Source: Oscillospiraceae bacterium (GTDB taxonomy: Bacteria > Bacillota > Clostridia > Oscillospirales > Oscillospiraceae). From it: a stretch of 61,883 bases of DNA. The position numbers were made by a program, and so were the translations under genes. Every line of letters starts with the position of its first letter. The first letter of the stretch is position 1. Shown one piece after another: positions 23,802 through 32,439 of this stretch. The notes beneath the pieces are model-generated. The model was given only the letters and a program-made list of their open reading frames with translations, did not search any database and was not told the origin of the DNA. Location of the stretch: contig WRDH01000013.1 of the NCBI GenBank assembly GCA_009783555.1, forward strand, positions 1 to 61,883, given 5' to 3'.

Positions 23802-24386
23802 CTATCTCTTTGTACCTGAAACAACATACATATGCTCGTTTGACAGTGCTGTATCTACATCAACATACAAAGACATTAGCTCCGACAGTTCCGAAGCGGT
23901 CATTAAGCCCAGAGAAACTTCACTTGCAACCTGGCTGTGATGACCGTTGATATCTTCCCTGCTCATACCGTGGGCAATCGTCAACTTACCGCCGCTACAC
24001 AGAAACCCTGTTAAGACTTTAATAAGCCTCTCGGGATCAGGAAAATGCGGGAATGCGTTATAAACCACACAGCAGTCATACAACTCACCCGGCATCAGCT
24101 CCTCGACATCCCCGTGAATAAACGTTACACGCGGGTCACTAAACTTCGATTTCGCAATTTCAATCATAGCGGAAGATATATCAATGCCCGTAAGCTTCCC
24201 TACATTACGCGCAAGGTAATCGGGAACAAGCACACCCGTTCCGCAAGCCACATCAAGCACGCTTTTATTTTCCCCGACACCTGCAAAATCCAGTATCTTT
24301 CCGATTTTTTCATCGTCACGAATCATATCCGCATCCCACTCGGGAGCAAGACCGTCAAAAAACTCAATTATATTTTGCTTATTCAT
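23802..24386 (-). CDS. Class I SAM-dependent methyltransferase
   Basis: A 194-residue methyltransferase with motif I VLDVACGTGVLVPDYL, an acidic residue at the end of strand 2 (TGIDISSAM) and a motif IV region (YDCCVVYNAFPHF). The fold resembles UbiE and other small-molecule methyltransferases. Substrate cannot be told. The ATG at 24386 is chosen: the MNKQNIIEFFDGLAPEWD start is typical, and GGACGGG precedes it. It follows the ECF transporter S-component gene by about 80 bases on the same strand, with a family E tandem repeat in between, so it may be the last gene of that operon and act on the transported vitamin or a derivative (inference). Confidence 0.82.
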   Translation of the reverse strand: MNKQNIIEFFDGLAPEWDADMIRDDEKIGKILDFAGVGENKSVLDVACGTGVLVPDYLARNVGKLTGIDISSAMIEIAKSKFSDPRVTFIHGDVEELMPGELYDCCVVYNAFPHFPDPERLIKVLTGFLCSGGKLTIAHGMSREDINGHHSQVASEVSLGLMTASELSELMSLYVDVDTALSNEHMYVVSGTKR

Positions 24387-24437
24387 AACCCGTCCAATCC
24401 TCTCCTGCGCCCGAGACACAACGAAATAAAGCTACCC

Positions 24438-24480
24438 TCTCATTTGTCATTTCTCATTTATCATTTCTCATTTATCATTT
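24438..24480. repeat. Family E 7-bp tandem repeat
   Basis: Six units of the form NTCATTT (CTCATTT, GTCATTT, CTCATTT, ATCATTT, CTCATTT, ATCATTT). It overlaps the stop codon of the S-component gene. On the transcribed strand every unit contains ATGA or ATGT-like starts and stops in rotating frames. Confidence 0.65.
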
Positions 24481-25025
24481 AACCCCTTCGGATATCTCCT
24501 TGGTATCAACCTTGCCGCTTCCAGGGCGAACACAATGCTCGGCAGCAAAATAATCTGGATGATTATGCCCGGCAATGCAGTGACAAAGAAACTCGTCGTC
24601 CAAACAGCCATTGAATACTCACCTGCCGAAAAGATTAGTGCTCTGGAAATACCGGCAAGAATTCGACCGATAACCATTGCAGTTACAAGGCTGATGTATA
24701 AATCGAGATAAACCTTCTTTGTGCGCACAAACTGCATCATCAATCCCGTCAGCAATCCGTAAAACCCAAGCTCTACCATCATACTTGGCAGAAACGCTTG
24801 CGGAGGCATTCCCGTTAGCAAGCTAGAGAGCAACGGACCTGCCAGCCCGGTAAGTAAGCCGAACGGCCATCCGCAAATCAAACCGCAGAGCAAAACCGGA
24901 ATGTGCATCGGAAGAAACCGCGGTCCCGCCATAGGCACTGCATGAAAAGCCATTGGCAATACTATGCACAATGCAATACACGCTGCTGTGAAGATAGAAC
25001 ATTTAACATACGACATTTTTTCCAT
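24468..25025 (-). CDS. ECF transporter S component (substrate unknown)
   Basis: A 185-residue membrane protein with about six helices. LPMHIPVLLCGLICGWPFGLLTGLAGPLLSSLLTGMPP-type sequence near residues 38-75 is characteristic of vitamin-binding S components. It comes last in an ecfA1-ecfA2-ecfT-S operon, so it may have a dedicated energising module or share it with other S components. The binding residues are not clear enough to name the vitamin, and no riboswitch was recognised ahead of the operon. The C-terminal residues and stop codon lie in the family E repeat. Confidence 0.83.
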   Translation of the reverse strand: MEKMSYVKCSIFTAACIALCIVLPMAFHAVPMAGPRFLPMHIPVLLCGLICGWPFGLLTGLAGPLLSSLLTGMPPQAFLPSMMVELGFYGLLTGLMMQFVRTKKVYLDLYISLVTAMVIGRILAGISRALIFSAGEYSMAVWTTSFFVTALPGIIIQIILLPSIVFALEAARLIPRRYPKGLNDK

Positions 25026-25043
25026 TAGATTGAATCCCCTTTT

Positions 25044-25823
25044 TTATATATAAATTTGTATTATGCAGATAACAAAACAAGCCGCAACTGCTGTGACATC
25101 AAGAACTCTAAAAGGTACTCCCGCTTTTTTTGTGCGTCTTTTAGCGTTGCGGTATCCTCTCGCTTCCATTGCCAAAGAAAGTTCATCGGCACGCCGGAAA
25201 GAGGAAATAAAGATAGGTATCAGTAAGGGCAGAAAACTCAAGGCTTTTTCCCGCAGCTTCCTGCTTTCAAAGTGGGCACCCCTCGCAGTTTGCGCTTTTC
25301 TAATCATATTGCTCTCTTCAAGAATTGTCGGGACAAACTGAATAGCGATATTAATAATCATAGCCACATCCTCAACAGGAACTCGAAGCAGCTTAAGCGG
25401 CGTTAAAAGACTGCTGAGCGCATTTGTCATATCAATCGGGGATGTGCTCAGAGTCAGAACATTCCCTAAAATCATTACAACACACACATTGAATACTACC
25501 TTTATACCCTGCCTTATCCCCTCGCCTGAAAAGCTTATAATCCACCATGAAAACAGCGGATTGTCGGAACTGAAAAAGAACGCATTCATAAAGAAAATCA
25601 CGATAAAAAACAACCACAATCTGCGTATCGGGGATAATACCGCAAACAAAGAAAGCTTCGATAGCCATATAATAACCGTGAGCACCATGATAATTGCGGC
25701 ATAACCGTAAACGGTTGATGTGGATATAACTGCGACCAGTAGAAAAATCAGACTGACAATCTTCATCCTTGCATCAAGCCGGTGGATTATTGAATTTATG
25801 GGAACAAACTTCCCTATCAACAT
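25044..25823 (-). CDS. ecfT: ECF transporter transmembrane component EcfT
   Basis: A 259-residue CbiQ-type membrane protein with about five helices. The two Ala-Arg-Gly coupling motifs, in QTARGAH and MEARGYR, lie in the cytoplasmic coupling helices and dock to the two ATPases. Its opening (GKFVPINSIIHRLDARMKIV) is a standard EcfT start. It connects the S component encoded 18 bases downstream with EcfA1/EcfA2 encoded upstream. Confidence 0.92.
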   Translation of the reverse strand: MLIGKFVPINSIIHRLDARMKIVSLIFLLVAVISTSTVYGYAAIIMVLTVIIWLSKLSLFAVLSPIRRLWLFFIVIFFMNAFFFSSDNPLFSWWIISFSGEGIRQGIKVVFNVCVVMILGNVLTLSTSPIDMTNALSSLLTPLKLLRVPVEDVAMIINIAIQFVPTILEESNMIRKAQTARGAHFESRKLREKALSFLPLLIPIFISSFRRADELSLAMEARGYRNAKRRTKKAGVPFRVLDVTAVAACFVICIIQIYI

Positions 25824-25908
25824 GCGAATAGCCTCCTATTGATATATGGCGATTGCGAGAGTCCGGAATCAAAATTGAAAGTTGAGGGGTGAAAATTATA
25901 CGTAATCG

Positions 25909-26775
25909 CTAATGTAACGTTCTTTCAACGTTCTGCAGCTTGCTCTTTATCGCGAATAATAGTTCATCATACGATGTAGCCTTGTCCGATATCTCCATAC
26001 CGTGCCCGGAAAGCATATGCCCGATAGTTCTTGGTGTTCCTGCGTTTAAATACAGCTCTTCCAGCTTATTTATATCCGAAAACACTTCCTTGACCGCCCC
26101 GTCTGTGACAAGCTCGCCATCACTAAAAATTATCACGCGCTTACAATACTCGCTTATCGCATCGGCATTGTGCGAAACCATTACAACCGCAGTACCTTCA
26201 CGGTTCAGTTCATCTATGATTTCAAGAAACGCATTACGGCTCATCTGATCCAGTCCGGCGATAGGTTCATCAAAAATCAAGTATCTCGGTTTCGTAACTA
26301 AAGCTCCTGCAATTGCGACCCGGCGTTTTTCTCCGCCGGAGAGAGATAACGGCGACTTTTTGCGTATCAAATCGAAATCAAACCCCATAATTTCAAGAGA
26401 CCATCTAACCCTCTCGCTTATCTCATCACGGCTTTGCCTGCTGTGCTTAAGCCCGAAAGCCACATCTCTCTCAACAGTGCTTTCAAATAGCTGATACTCC
26501 GGAAACTGGAACACAAGACTTACAGCTTCACGCAACTTGGCTCTGTCGTAATCTCGCATATTTATGTCCAAGCCGTCAAACAACACACTCCCGGAAACCG
26601 GCGTAAGAAGCCCTGCCATAAGTTGAATCAAGGTAGTTTTTCCGCATCCGGTATGCCCCATAATACCAACAAACTCACCATCGCCGATTTTAATACTTAT
26701 ATCCCGCAATGCCTGTATTTCACTGCCATCAGCGGACTTGTAGGCAAAGGAAACACTCTCTAACTCAATCGGCAT
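25909..26775 (-). CDS. ecfA2: ECF transporter ATPase EcfA2
   Basis: A 288-residue ABC ATPase. Walker A is GHTGCGKTT, signature LSGGEKRRVAIAG, Walker B YLIFDEP, and the H-loop is in MVSHNAD. The C-terminal extension is the usual EcfA dimerisation region. Its start overlaps the end of ecfA1 by 16 bases. It pairs with EcfA1 to power vitamin uptake through EcfT. Confidence 0.92.
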   Translation of the reverse strand: MPIELESVSFAYKSADGSEIQALRDISIKIGDGEFVGIMGHTGCGKTTLIQLMAGLLTPVSGSVLFDGLDINMRDYDRAKLREAVSLVFQFPEYQLFESTVERDVAFGLKHSRQSRDEISERVRWSLEIMGFDFDLIRKKSPLSLSGGEKRRVAIAGALVTKPRYLIFDEPIAGLDQMSRNAFLEIIDELNREGTAVVMVSHNADAISEYCKRVIIFSDGELVTDGAVKEVFSDINKLEELYLNAGTPRTIGHMLSGHGMEISDKATSYDELLFAIKSKLQNVERTLH

Positions 26776-27617
26776 ATTTCCTCCACAAGCTCCTCATTTG
26801 TCAGCGGACAGGATTTTAAGCAAATGCCTTCGGCCTTAAGGTCATTAAAGAGTCTTACAGGTACAGGCGAAACCAACCCGACACGCTGCATTAGCTCTGT
26901 GTTTGTGAAAATCTCACGGGGTGTTCCAAACCCGGCCACTCTTCCGTTATGTAATAGTAATACTTTATCTGCATTCACAGTTTCCTCGACATAATGTGTA
27001 ATCATAACCACGGTTTTTCCGGTTTCCTTGTTCAACCTGTGTATTTCTTCGAGAATCTCTTTACGTCCCATCGGGTCAAGCATAGCCGTGACTTCATCAA
27101 AAACGATTATATCAGGGTCAAGCGCCAAGACTCCTGCCAGAGCCACCCGCTGCTTTTGCCCTCCCGAAAGCGAATGCGGCGAGCGTTTCTCATACCCGCT
27201 CATTCCGACAAGCCTGAGAGCATTCTCTACCATGTCCGGGATCAATTCCCTGTCAACCTCATAGTTTTCAAGACCAAAAGCAACATCCTCCTCAATGACG
27301 GAAGAAACAAACTGATTATCGGGATTTTGAAAAACCATGCCGCAGAGCCGCCGTAAACGCCAAATCTCACTCTGATTTTTTGCATCTATGCCGCATACTG
27401 TAAGTTTACCTTTTTGAACCGGGAGCAAAGCGTTAAAATGCTTTGCAAGCGTAGACTTACCACTCCCGTTTTGCCCAAGTATTGCAACAAACTCACCCTT
27501 CTTGATTTCAATATCGATGTCCGTAAGTGCTGATGATAATTGACCATCGAAATCATAAGAAAAGCTAATATCGGAGCCATGAATAACTGTACTGTTGTGA
27601 TGCACTGTATTATTCAA
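26760..27617 (-). CDS. ecfA1: ECF transporter ATPase EcfA1
   Basis: A 285-residue ABC ATPase, first gene of the operon. Walker A is GQNGSGKST, signature LSGGQKQRVALAG, Walker B IIVFDEV (Val in place of the usual Pro after the catalytic Glu), and the H-loop MITHYVEE. The Glu-Val variant is common in EcfA1. The start is TTG at 27617, with AGAGGA nine bases ahead. The intergenic region upstream is filled with family A repeats, and no clear promoter was found. Confidence 0.92.
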   Translation of the reverse strand: MNNTVHHNSTVIHGSDISFSYDFDGQLSSALTDIDIEIKKGEFVAILGQNGSGKSTLAKHFNALLPVQKGKLTVCGIDAKNQSEIWRLRRLCGMVFQNPDNQFVSSVIEEDVAFGLENYEVDRELIPDMVENALRLVGMSGYEKRSPHSLSGGQKQRVALAGVLALDPDIIVFDEVTAMLDPMGRKEILEEIHRLNKETGKTVVMITHYVEETVNADKVLLLHNGRVAGFGTPREIFTNTELMQRVGLVSPVPVRLFNDLKAEGICLKSCPLTNEELVEEICRLS

Positions 27618-27743
27618 AAATAAAAATCCTCTTCCGCAAAGTTAAGAAAACACCATAGTATAACCGTTACATAATTATGCACATATGAATATATAATGCT
27701 CCACCTCCAACGCGCAAGCCCCACGGGGGGATATTTTTTTCAA

Positions 27744-27875
27744 AGACAGGGGGACGGTTCAAAAAAGACAGGGGGACGGTTCATCTGTCTTGTCGTTTTG
27801 ACGACAATAAGACAGGGGGACGGTTCATCTGTCTTGTCGTTTTACGACAAGATAGAAGGACCGTCCCCCTGTCTT
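27744..27875. repeat. Family A repeat cluster (three direct, one inverted copy)
   Basis: AGACAGGGGGACGGTTC starts at 27744, 27766 and 27810. The second and third copies continue as ATCTGTCTT plus a TTGTCGT/ACGACAA hairpin. The inverse (GGACCGTCCCCCTGTCTT) ends at 27875. Each unit can fold as AGACAG with CTGTCT. This is the densest occurrence in the window. It fills the gap between the CheW and ecfA1 genes, and no gene is seen in 27618-27884. Confidence 0.85.
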
Positions 27876-27884
27876 AAACTCTCT

Positions 27885-28445
27885 CTATATCGTATTCAAA
27901 CTCTCCGGATTAAGAATCAGCACAGGACTGTCAAGTTTTTCTCTTGTCGCTACTTCGCGAATGTACTGTGATGTAATGTTGCCCGTGGTTTCACCGATGA
28001 CGTCTTCAATGAAGTTCGTAATATATTCGACCGAAACAATTTCATCAACTATTACGCCGCGCTTTTTATCTCCTGTCTCAATGACCATCATCATAACACG
28101 GTCATCATCGGCTTTTTTGGCTGATATATAATCACCCAGCCCGAATAACCTGCGTAAATCAAGCAAATCAATCATAACGCCGCGTGACTGTGTAATACCC
28201 GGGCAATGACCCGGTGCATCCACCACAGGCGTAATTTCTCCAATAATCTCAATGGACAGCACATACTTACTGTTAACACCGTACTCCGTGCCATCAAGCC
28301 CGAAAACAATCCACGGATAATCCTTCTCAGACCGCTCCTCTTCAGGACCCTCACCCAAAAGCTCTCTGCGTAATTCTTCCCGCAATTCATCTCTAAGCTT
28401 CTCTAAATCCTCATTGCTGATAGCATTAGCGTTATCGCTACACAA
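27885..28445 (-). CDS. CheW-domain protein (orphan)
   Basis: A single CheW-like domain preceded by a short, highly charged helix (LEKLRDELREELRRELLGE). The domain pattern WIVFGLDGTEYGVNSKYVLSI, PGHCPGITQSRGVMIDLLDLRRLFG, VDEIVSVEYI is typical. The start is set at TTG 28445 (186 residues), because AAGGAG lies nine bases ahead and a full sigma-A promoter occupies 28477-28505. Upstream in-frame starts would fall within or before that promoter. CheW couples chemoreceptors to CheA, but no other chemotaxis gene is present in the window, so it may serve a distant array or another scaffold. The C-terminus ends ten bases from a family A cluster. Confidence 0.85.
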   Translation of the reverse strand: MCSDNANAISNEDLEKLRDELREELRRELLGEGPEEERSEKDYPWIVFGLDGTEYGVNSKYVLSIEIIGEITPVVDAPGHCPGITQSRGVMIDLLDLRRLFGLGDYISAKKADDDRVMMMVIETGDKKRGVIVDEIVSVEYITNFIEDVIGETTGNITSQYIREVATREKLDSPVLILNPESLNTI

Positions 28446-28476
28446 ACCAATCAACTCCTTCGTATATTTTCTTTGA

Positions 28477-28505
28477 ATTTTACCCCCGAAGTCACAAGTT
28501 GTCAA
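28477..28505 (-). promoter_or_regulatory. Promoter of the CheW gene
   Basis: On the minus strand TTGACA (28500-28505), 17 bases, TAAAAT (28477-28482). It lies inside the upstream extension of the CheW reading frame and supports the shorter start. Confidence 0.7.
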
Positions 28506-28520
28506 GGGTACAAATACGCG

Positions 28521-30182
28521 CTACTTATCAAAAAATGCAGCTTCAAGCATTGCGCAAAGTGTGTTGCATATCATAGAATGCAGTTGCTGCACCAAGGCAG
28601 CTTCGGATGCGGGTGTGCATATGCAAATATCGCATAGGTTGAGTATTTCGCCGCCGCTTTCACCGGTTAAACCTAATGTTGCAAGACCGGCGGCTTTTGC
28701 TACGCGGATTGCGCGGATGACTTTTTCGTCATTGCCGGATTTTGAGATACCCAGAACAACATCACCGCGGCGACCGAGACCGTACACCTGTTGTGCAAAG
28801 ACCATTTCCGTGCCTGCATCATTTGCGGAAGCGGCGGCGGAAAATGGCTGACCGGTGAGAGAAATGGCAGGCAAAGCCTCCTGCAGCAAGACTCCCTCAC
28901 CTCTTAGAGAAGAGTTTGAAGCAAAAACACTCGAGACAGGACGGCGCAATAGATACCCATTCATAAGCTCACCGGCCATAGTTTCGCAATCAGCAGTGCT
29001 ATCTCCATCACCACAAAGCAAAAGCTTACCTCCGCTCTTGAAACAGTCATACAAAACCTTATACATACCCCAAATTGATTTATTAAGCTCATCAAGCTCA
29101 GGACAACGATTTAGTAATGAATAATAATGCACCTTAACCCTGTCATGTAAATATGTTCCGGCTGCAATGGCTGTGTCAGATCTTATATCCAGCCTTCCGT
29201 CAAGCATATAACCTTGCGCATAACATGCTGTCATAATACTTGCAAAATCACCAAGCCGTTCACCTGTCGAAGCGGGAACAATCTTACAAGCATTAAGAGA
29301 AAAACCAATGGCTTCCTCCGCCAGCAAACGTTCCATCTCCGGACGCAAAAACTTCTCCGCACGCACGAAGATATTTCCTATCACAATACGTTCGGGATTA
29401 AAAGCATCAATCAGCAAAGCAAGAGCTCTCCCGAGATTCCCTCCAATCAAGCTCCAGATTTTTATCGCATCCGGATCCCCGTTTTCGGCATATTGCATAA
29501 GCATCTTCACATTATACCGCTCCTTTGGAACATCATCTCTCACCCAACCCGGTATTACATCGCACTCAATAAGTTTTCTCGTTTCAGATGCTATTAATTG
29601 ACTTATACCGATGCCGCTGCAAAGACCTTCAATAGAACCCGCTTTCCCAAAACCGACCGGTCCGTCATCAGCAAGACGTATATGCCCGACCTCACCGCAC
29701 ATATCATTGGCTCCGGTAATCAACTGACCATTCGCAATAACACCGCAGCCAAAACCTGTACCCATAGTTATATACAACATATTCCGGCAACCATTCCCCG
29801 CACCAATCGCCCATTCAACCAAAGCATATGCATTTGAATCGTTTTGCAAAAACGCCGGCACACCATACCTGTCCTCAAGCTTCTTAACAATAGGAATATT
29901 CACCCACCCGGGCAAATTATCCGGACACAGAACAACACCTTTTTTACTATCAAGAGGTCCGGCACAACTGACCCCGATAGAATCAAGAAAACCCGGTAAG
30001 CCGTCCATATCATCAAGAACTTCGTCTATAACCTCACACAACCGCTCCCAAATCTGCTCAAAACCTCTATCGGCAAGAGTCTCAATAGAAACACGTTTAA
30101 GGACATCAATCTCATCATGCACCGCAGCCAAAATCACGGCACAATCAATCCCCTCGATATCCAACCCCAAAATATACTTCAT
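28521..30182 (-). CDS. ROK-SIS fusion protein
   Basis: A 553-residue two-domain protein. Residues 1-325 form a ROK (repressor/kinase) domain with the ATP phosphate loop degenerate as GLDIEG, catalytic-type Asp115 in QNDSNAYA, and GTGFGCG and GEVGH retained. The Cys zinc cluster normal for ROK proteins is missing (GPVGFGKAGSIEG). Residues about 345-553 form a SIS phosphosugar-binding domain like GmhA, GGKLLLCGDGDSTADCETMAGEL, where GmhA usually has GNGGSA. A kinase plus sugar-phosphate isomerase, or a sugar-phosphate-sensing regulator, are both possible. No HTH is present. The ATG at 30182 has GGAGGAGGG upstream. It is divergent from an alpha/beta hydrolase. Confidence 0.85.
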   Translation of the reverse strand: MKYILGLDIEGIDCAVILAAVHDEIDVLKRVSIETLADRGFEQIWERLCEVIDEVLDDMDGLPGFLDSIGVSCAGPLDSKKGVVLCPDNLPGWVNIPIVKKLEDRYGVPAFLQNDSNAYALVEWAIGAGNGCRNMLYITMGTGFGCGVIANGQLITGANDMCGEVGHIRLADDGPVGFGKAGSIEGLCSGIGISQLIASETRKLIECDVIPGWVRDDVPKERYNVKMLMQYAENGDPDAIKIWSLIGGNLGRALALLIDAFNPERIVIGNIFVRAEKFLRPEMERLLAEEAIGFSLNACKIVPASTGERLGDFASIMTACYAQGYMLDGRLDIRSDTAIAAGTYLHDRVKVHYYSLLNRCPELDELNKSIWGMYKVLYDCFKSGGKLLLCGDGDSTADCETMAGELMNGYLLRRPVSSVFASNSSLRGEGVLLQEALPAISLTGQPFSAAASANDAGTEMVFAQQVYGLGRRGDVVLGISKSGNDEKVIRAIRVAKAAGLATLGLTGESGGEILNLCDICICTPASEAALVQQLHSMICNTLCAMLEAAFFDK

Positions 30183-30224
30183 ATAATTGACCCTCCTCCC
30201 CCACACGCCAATCTACTACTGATA

Positions 30225-30253
30225 ATAGTAACGAGGAAGTACACAAATGTCAA
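30225..30253 (-). promoter_or_regulatory. Promoter of the ROK-SIS gene
   Basis: On the minus strand TTGACA (30248-30253), 17 bases, TACTAT (30225-30230). Confidence 0.6.
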
Positions 30254-30299
30254 TAATATGTGATATAATATTGTCAACTTTAAAAATAAGAGGTGCGAT

Positions 30300-31229
30300 A
30301 TGATTGTTGAGAAGATTACTATTGGAGAAAAATTTCCGCTTGACGGGTTGTTGACAATTCCCGATGTCGGGGAGGCTCCTTTTCCCGCGATTGTGTTGGT
30401 TCACGGATCAGGACCGAATGACATGGACGAAAAGGTCGGCAATTGTTATTGTTTCAGGGATCTTGCTGAAGGTTTTGCAAAACGCGGCATTGCAACGATA
30501 CGGTACGATAAACGAACCAAAACTTACGGCAAACAGATGGTCAAAGGTCCGGACGCAAGCAGCTTGACCGTTTGGGAAGAAACCATTGAAGATGCGATTT
30601 TTGCTACGGATTTAATAAAAAAAGACCCGCGTATAAATCCTGATAAAGTTTTTATCGCAGGGCACAGTATGGGTGCTATGCTAGCTCCCCGTATCGATGC
30701 CGAAGGCGGAAATTACGCAGGTCTTATCCTGCTCGCCGGTTCTCCGAGAAGACTTGAGGATATAATGACTGAACAGCAGGACAATGCAATCGGGAACATG
30801 AATCCCATCATTAAGTGGATTGCAAATAAGCAGATTAAGAAAATCAGAAGCAAGTGGACAGGACTTTATGAAATGTCCGATGAAGAAGCCAAAAACACCA
30901 CTTTCCTAGGCAAATACAACAAGCTGTATTACTTGAAGGAATGGGGCTCAAAACCTGCCGCCGATTACCTAAAAGTCTTGACAAAACCGATTTTAGTTAC
31001 ACAAGGCGACAAGGACGTTCATGTTTCCGTCGAAAGTGATTTTAATGCGTATAAAGAAATCTTAAAAGATAAGCCCAACGCCACATTCAAGCTTTACCCG
31101 GGTTTGAACCACCTCTTCATGAAGTCAATATACGGCACCGTCAACAAGGTAATGAAAGAGTATAAAGTCCCGCAAAAAGTAGAAGAGTACGTGATGGATG
31201 ACATTACGGATTGGGTGAAAGGACATTAA
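30300..31229 (+). CDS. Alpha/beta hydrolase (dienelactone hydrolase-like)
   Basis: A 309-residue cytoplasmic serine hydrolase. The oxyanion region is VLVHGSGPND, the nucleophile elbow GHSMGAML gives Ser123, and the Asp and His of the triad lie in TQGDKDVHV and GLNHLF. No export signal is present. The substrate is unknown; peptidase-like and esterase-like members share this layout. GAGGTG precedes the ATG. The stop is four bases before the next gene, so the two form an operon. Confidence 0.85.
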   Translation: MIVEKITIGEKFPLDGLLTIPDVGEAPFPAIVLVHGSGPNDMDEKVGNCYCFRDLAEGFAKRGIATIRYDKRTKTYGKQMVKGPDASSLTVWEETIEDAIFATDLIKKDPRINPDKVFIAGHSMGAMLAPRIDAEGGNYAGLILLAGSPRRLEDIMTEQQDNAIGNMNPIIKWIANKQIKKIRSKWTGLYEMSDEEAKNTTFLGKYNKLYYLKEWGSKPAADYLKVLTKPILVTQGDKDVHVSVESDFNAYKEILKDKPNATFKLYPGLNHLFMKSIYGTVNKVMKEYKVPQKVEEYVMDDITDWVKGH

Positions 31230-31233
31230 TACT

Positions 31234-31755
31234 ATGGATTATTTTAACACAGTCGAAAAGAGATATTCTCACAAGGAGCGCTTTCTGCCTGATGCAGTGC
31301 CGCTTGCAAGTCTTGAAAGTATTGCAAAAGCGGGGCTTGCTGCACCTACCGGTTACAATTCACAATGCGTCAAGCTTGTTATACTTAAGAACCGTGAAGA
31401 AGTGCAGCCGCTCTGTGATATAGTCCAAACAGAGGGCTTGCTAACAGCACCGGCAGCTATTGCAGTGCTGACCGATAGCGAAGCGCATCAGAACGAACAT
31501 AACTTCGAACTCGAAGACTATGCCGCCGCCGCAACGCAAATGCTGCTCGCCGCAACAGCTTTGGGTTACGTGTCGCTCTGGCTCGACAGCCCGTTCTTTG
31601 ATGAAAACAATCAAAAAGCAGCACTAAATGCACTCGGAGCATCAAGCAGATATCACCTGCGAGTGTTACTCCCAATCGGATTACCCGAAGGAACCGGCTC
31701 ACGCCGCAACAAACAATCTTTTGATGAGAGAGTTTACTACGGTAAGATGACATGA
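31234..31755 (+). CDS. Short nitroreductase-family protein
   Basis: A 173-residue nitroreductase-like flavoprotein with a typical start (TVEKRYSHKERF, AGLAAPTGYNSQCVKLVIL) and a later LEDYAAAATQMLLAATALGYVSLW. It is at the short end of the family. The C-terminus still carries the GLPEGT-RRNKQSFDE pattern, so it looks complete. It is co-transcribed with the alpha/beta hydrolase. FMN binding is expected, substrate unknown. Confidence 0.8.
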   Translation: MDYFNTVEKRYSHKERFLPDAVPLASLESIAKAGLAAPTGYNSQCVKLVILKNREEVQPLCDIVQTEGLLTAPAAIAVLTDSEAHQNEHNFELEDYAAAATQMLLAATALGYVSLWLDSPFFDENNQKAALNALGASSRYHLRVLLPIGLPEGTGSRRNKQSFDERVYYGKMT

Positions 31756-31806
31756 ATAGACTGATATTACTGTCGCAGTTACTATTCACAGGGTACTCAC
31801 AATCCC

Positions 31807-31833
31807 GTCATTCTGCGCGTAGTCGCAGAATCC
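31807..31833 (+). repeat. Solo end of family B element
   Basis: GTCATTCTGCGCG and AGTCGCAGAATCC without a matching inverse end before the next gene. Either a deletion product or an independently mobile half. Confidence 0.65.
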
Positions 31834-31894
31834 ACCAGTATTTCTCTATGGGCTTAATAGAGCGTATACCAACAAGTATCAGAGGACTCAATAT

Positions 31895-32434
31895 ATGGAA
31901 CAAATCATAAATATCCGGGAACGCCCTGAATGGCTTGAACTTGCTGCGGACTATTTTTCGTCAAGATGGAACATAGACAGACAGCTATATCACGACAGCA
32001 TAAGTGATAGCCTGACAACAGTTGACGCTCTGCCGCGGTGGTATCTAATGCTACGCAATGCGGTATTGCAGAACTCAGGTTTATACAATACGGAATTACA
32101 CAACGCAAAACCGCGCAACTTCGACATCACCGAGGATAATATCATCGGCGGATTCGGGTTAATCGATAACGATTTCATGGTCAGAACAGATTTATACCCA
32201 TGGATGTGCGCATTATATATCGAACCTGCCGAAAGAGGAAAACAACTTGGTGAAAAGCTTCTGGAGCACAGCCGCCGTGAAGCCGCCGCACTAGGCTTCA
32301 ATAAGGTATACCTAAACACCGACCACATAGGATATTACGAAAAATACAACTGTAGCTACATAGGCGACTTCGCCCACCAAAGCGGCACAGATGCAAGGGT
32401 ATACAAAGCGGACGTGATTCAATGGATTTCATAG
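31895..32434 (+). CDS. GNAT-family N-acetyltransferase
   Basis: A 179-residue acetyltransferase. The acetyl-CoA loop is ERGKQLGEKLLEHSR, preceded by the strand PWMCALYIEP and followed by LGFNKVYLNTDHIGYYEKYN, a usual C-terminal half. The first 50 residues look like a substrate-specific region. Substrate is unknown. AGAGGA precedes the ATG by about 8 bases. It ends six bases from the convergent ATPase gene. Confidence 0.85.
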   Translation: MEQIINIRERPEWLELAADYFSSRWNIDRQLYHDSISDSLTTVDALPRWYLMLRNAVLQNSGLYNTELHNAKPRNFDITEDNIIGGFGLIDNDFMVRTDLYPWMCALYIEPAERGKQLGEKLLEHSRREAAALGFNKVYLNTDHIGYYEKYNCSYIGDFAHQSGTDARVYKADVIQWIS

Positions 32435-32439
32435 CAAAA

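Noticed and set aside
27696..27971. 91-codon frame across the family A cluster
   Set aside because: It is made of repeat DNA, runs antisense into cheW and has no ribosome site.
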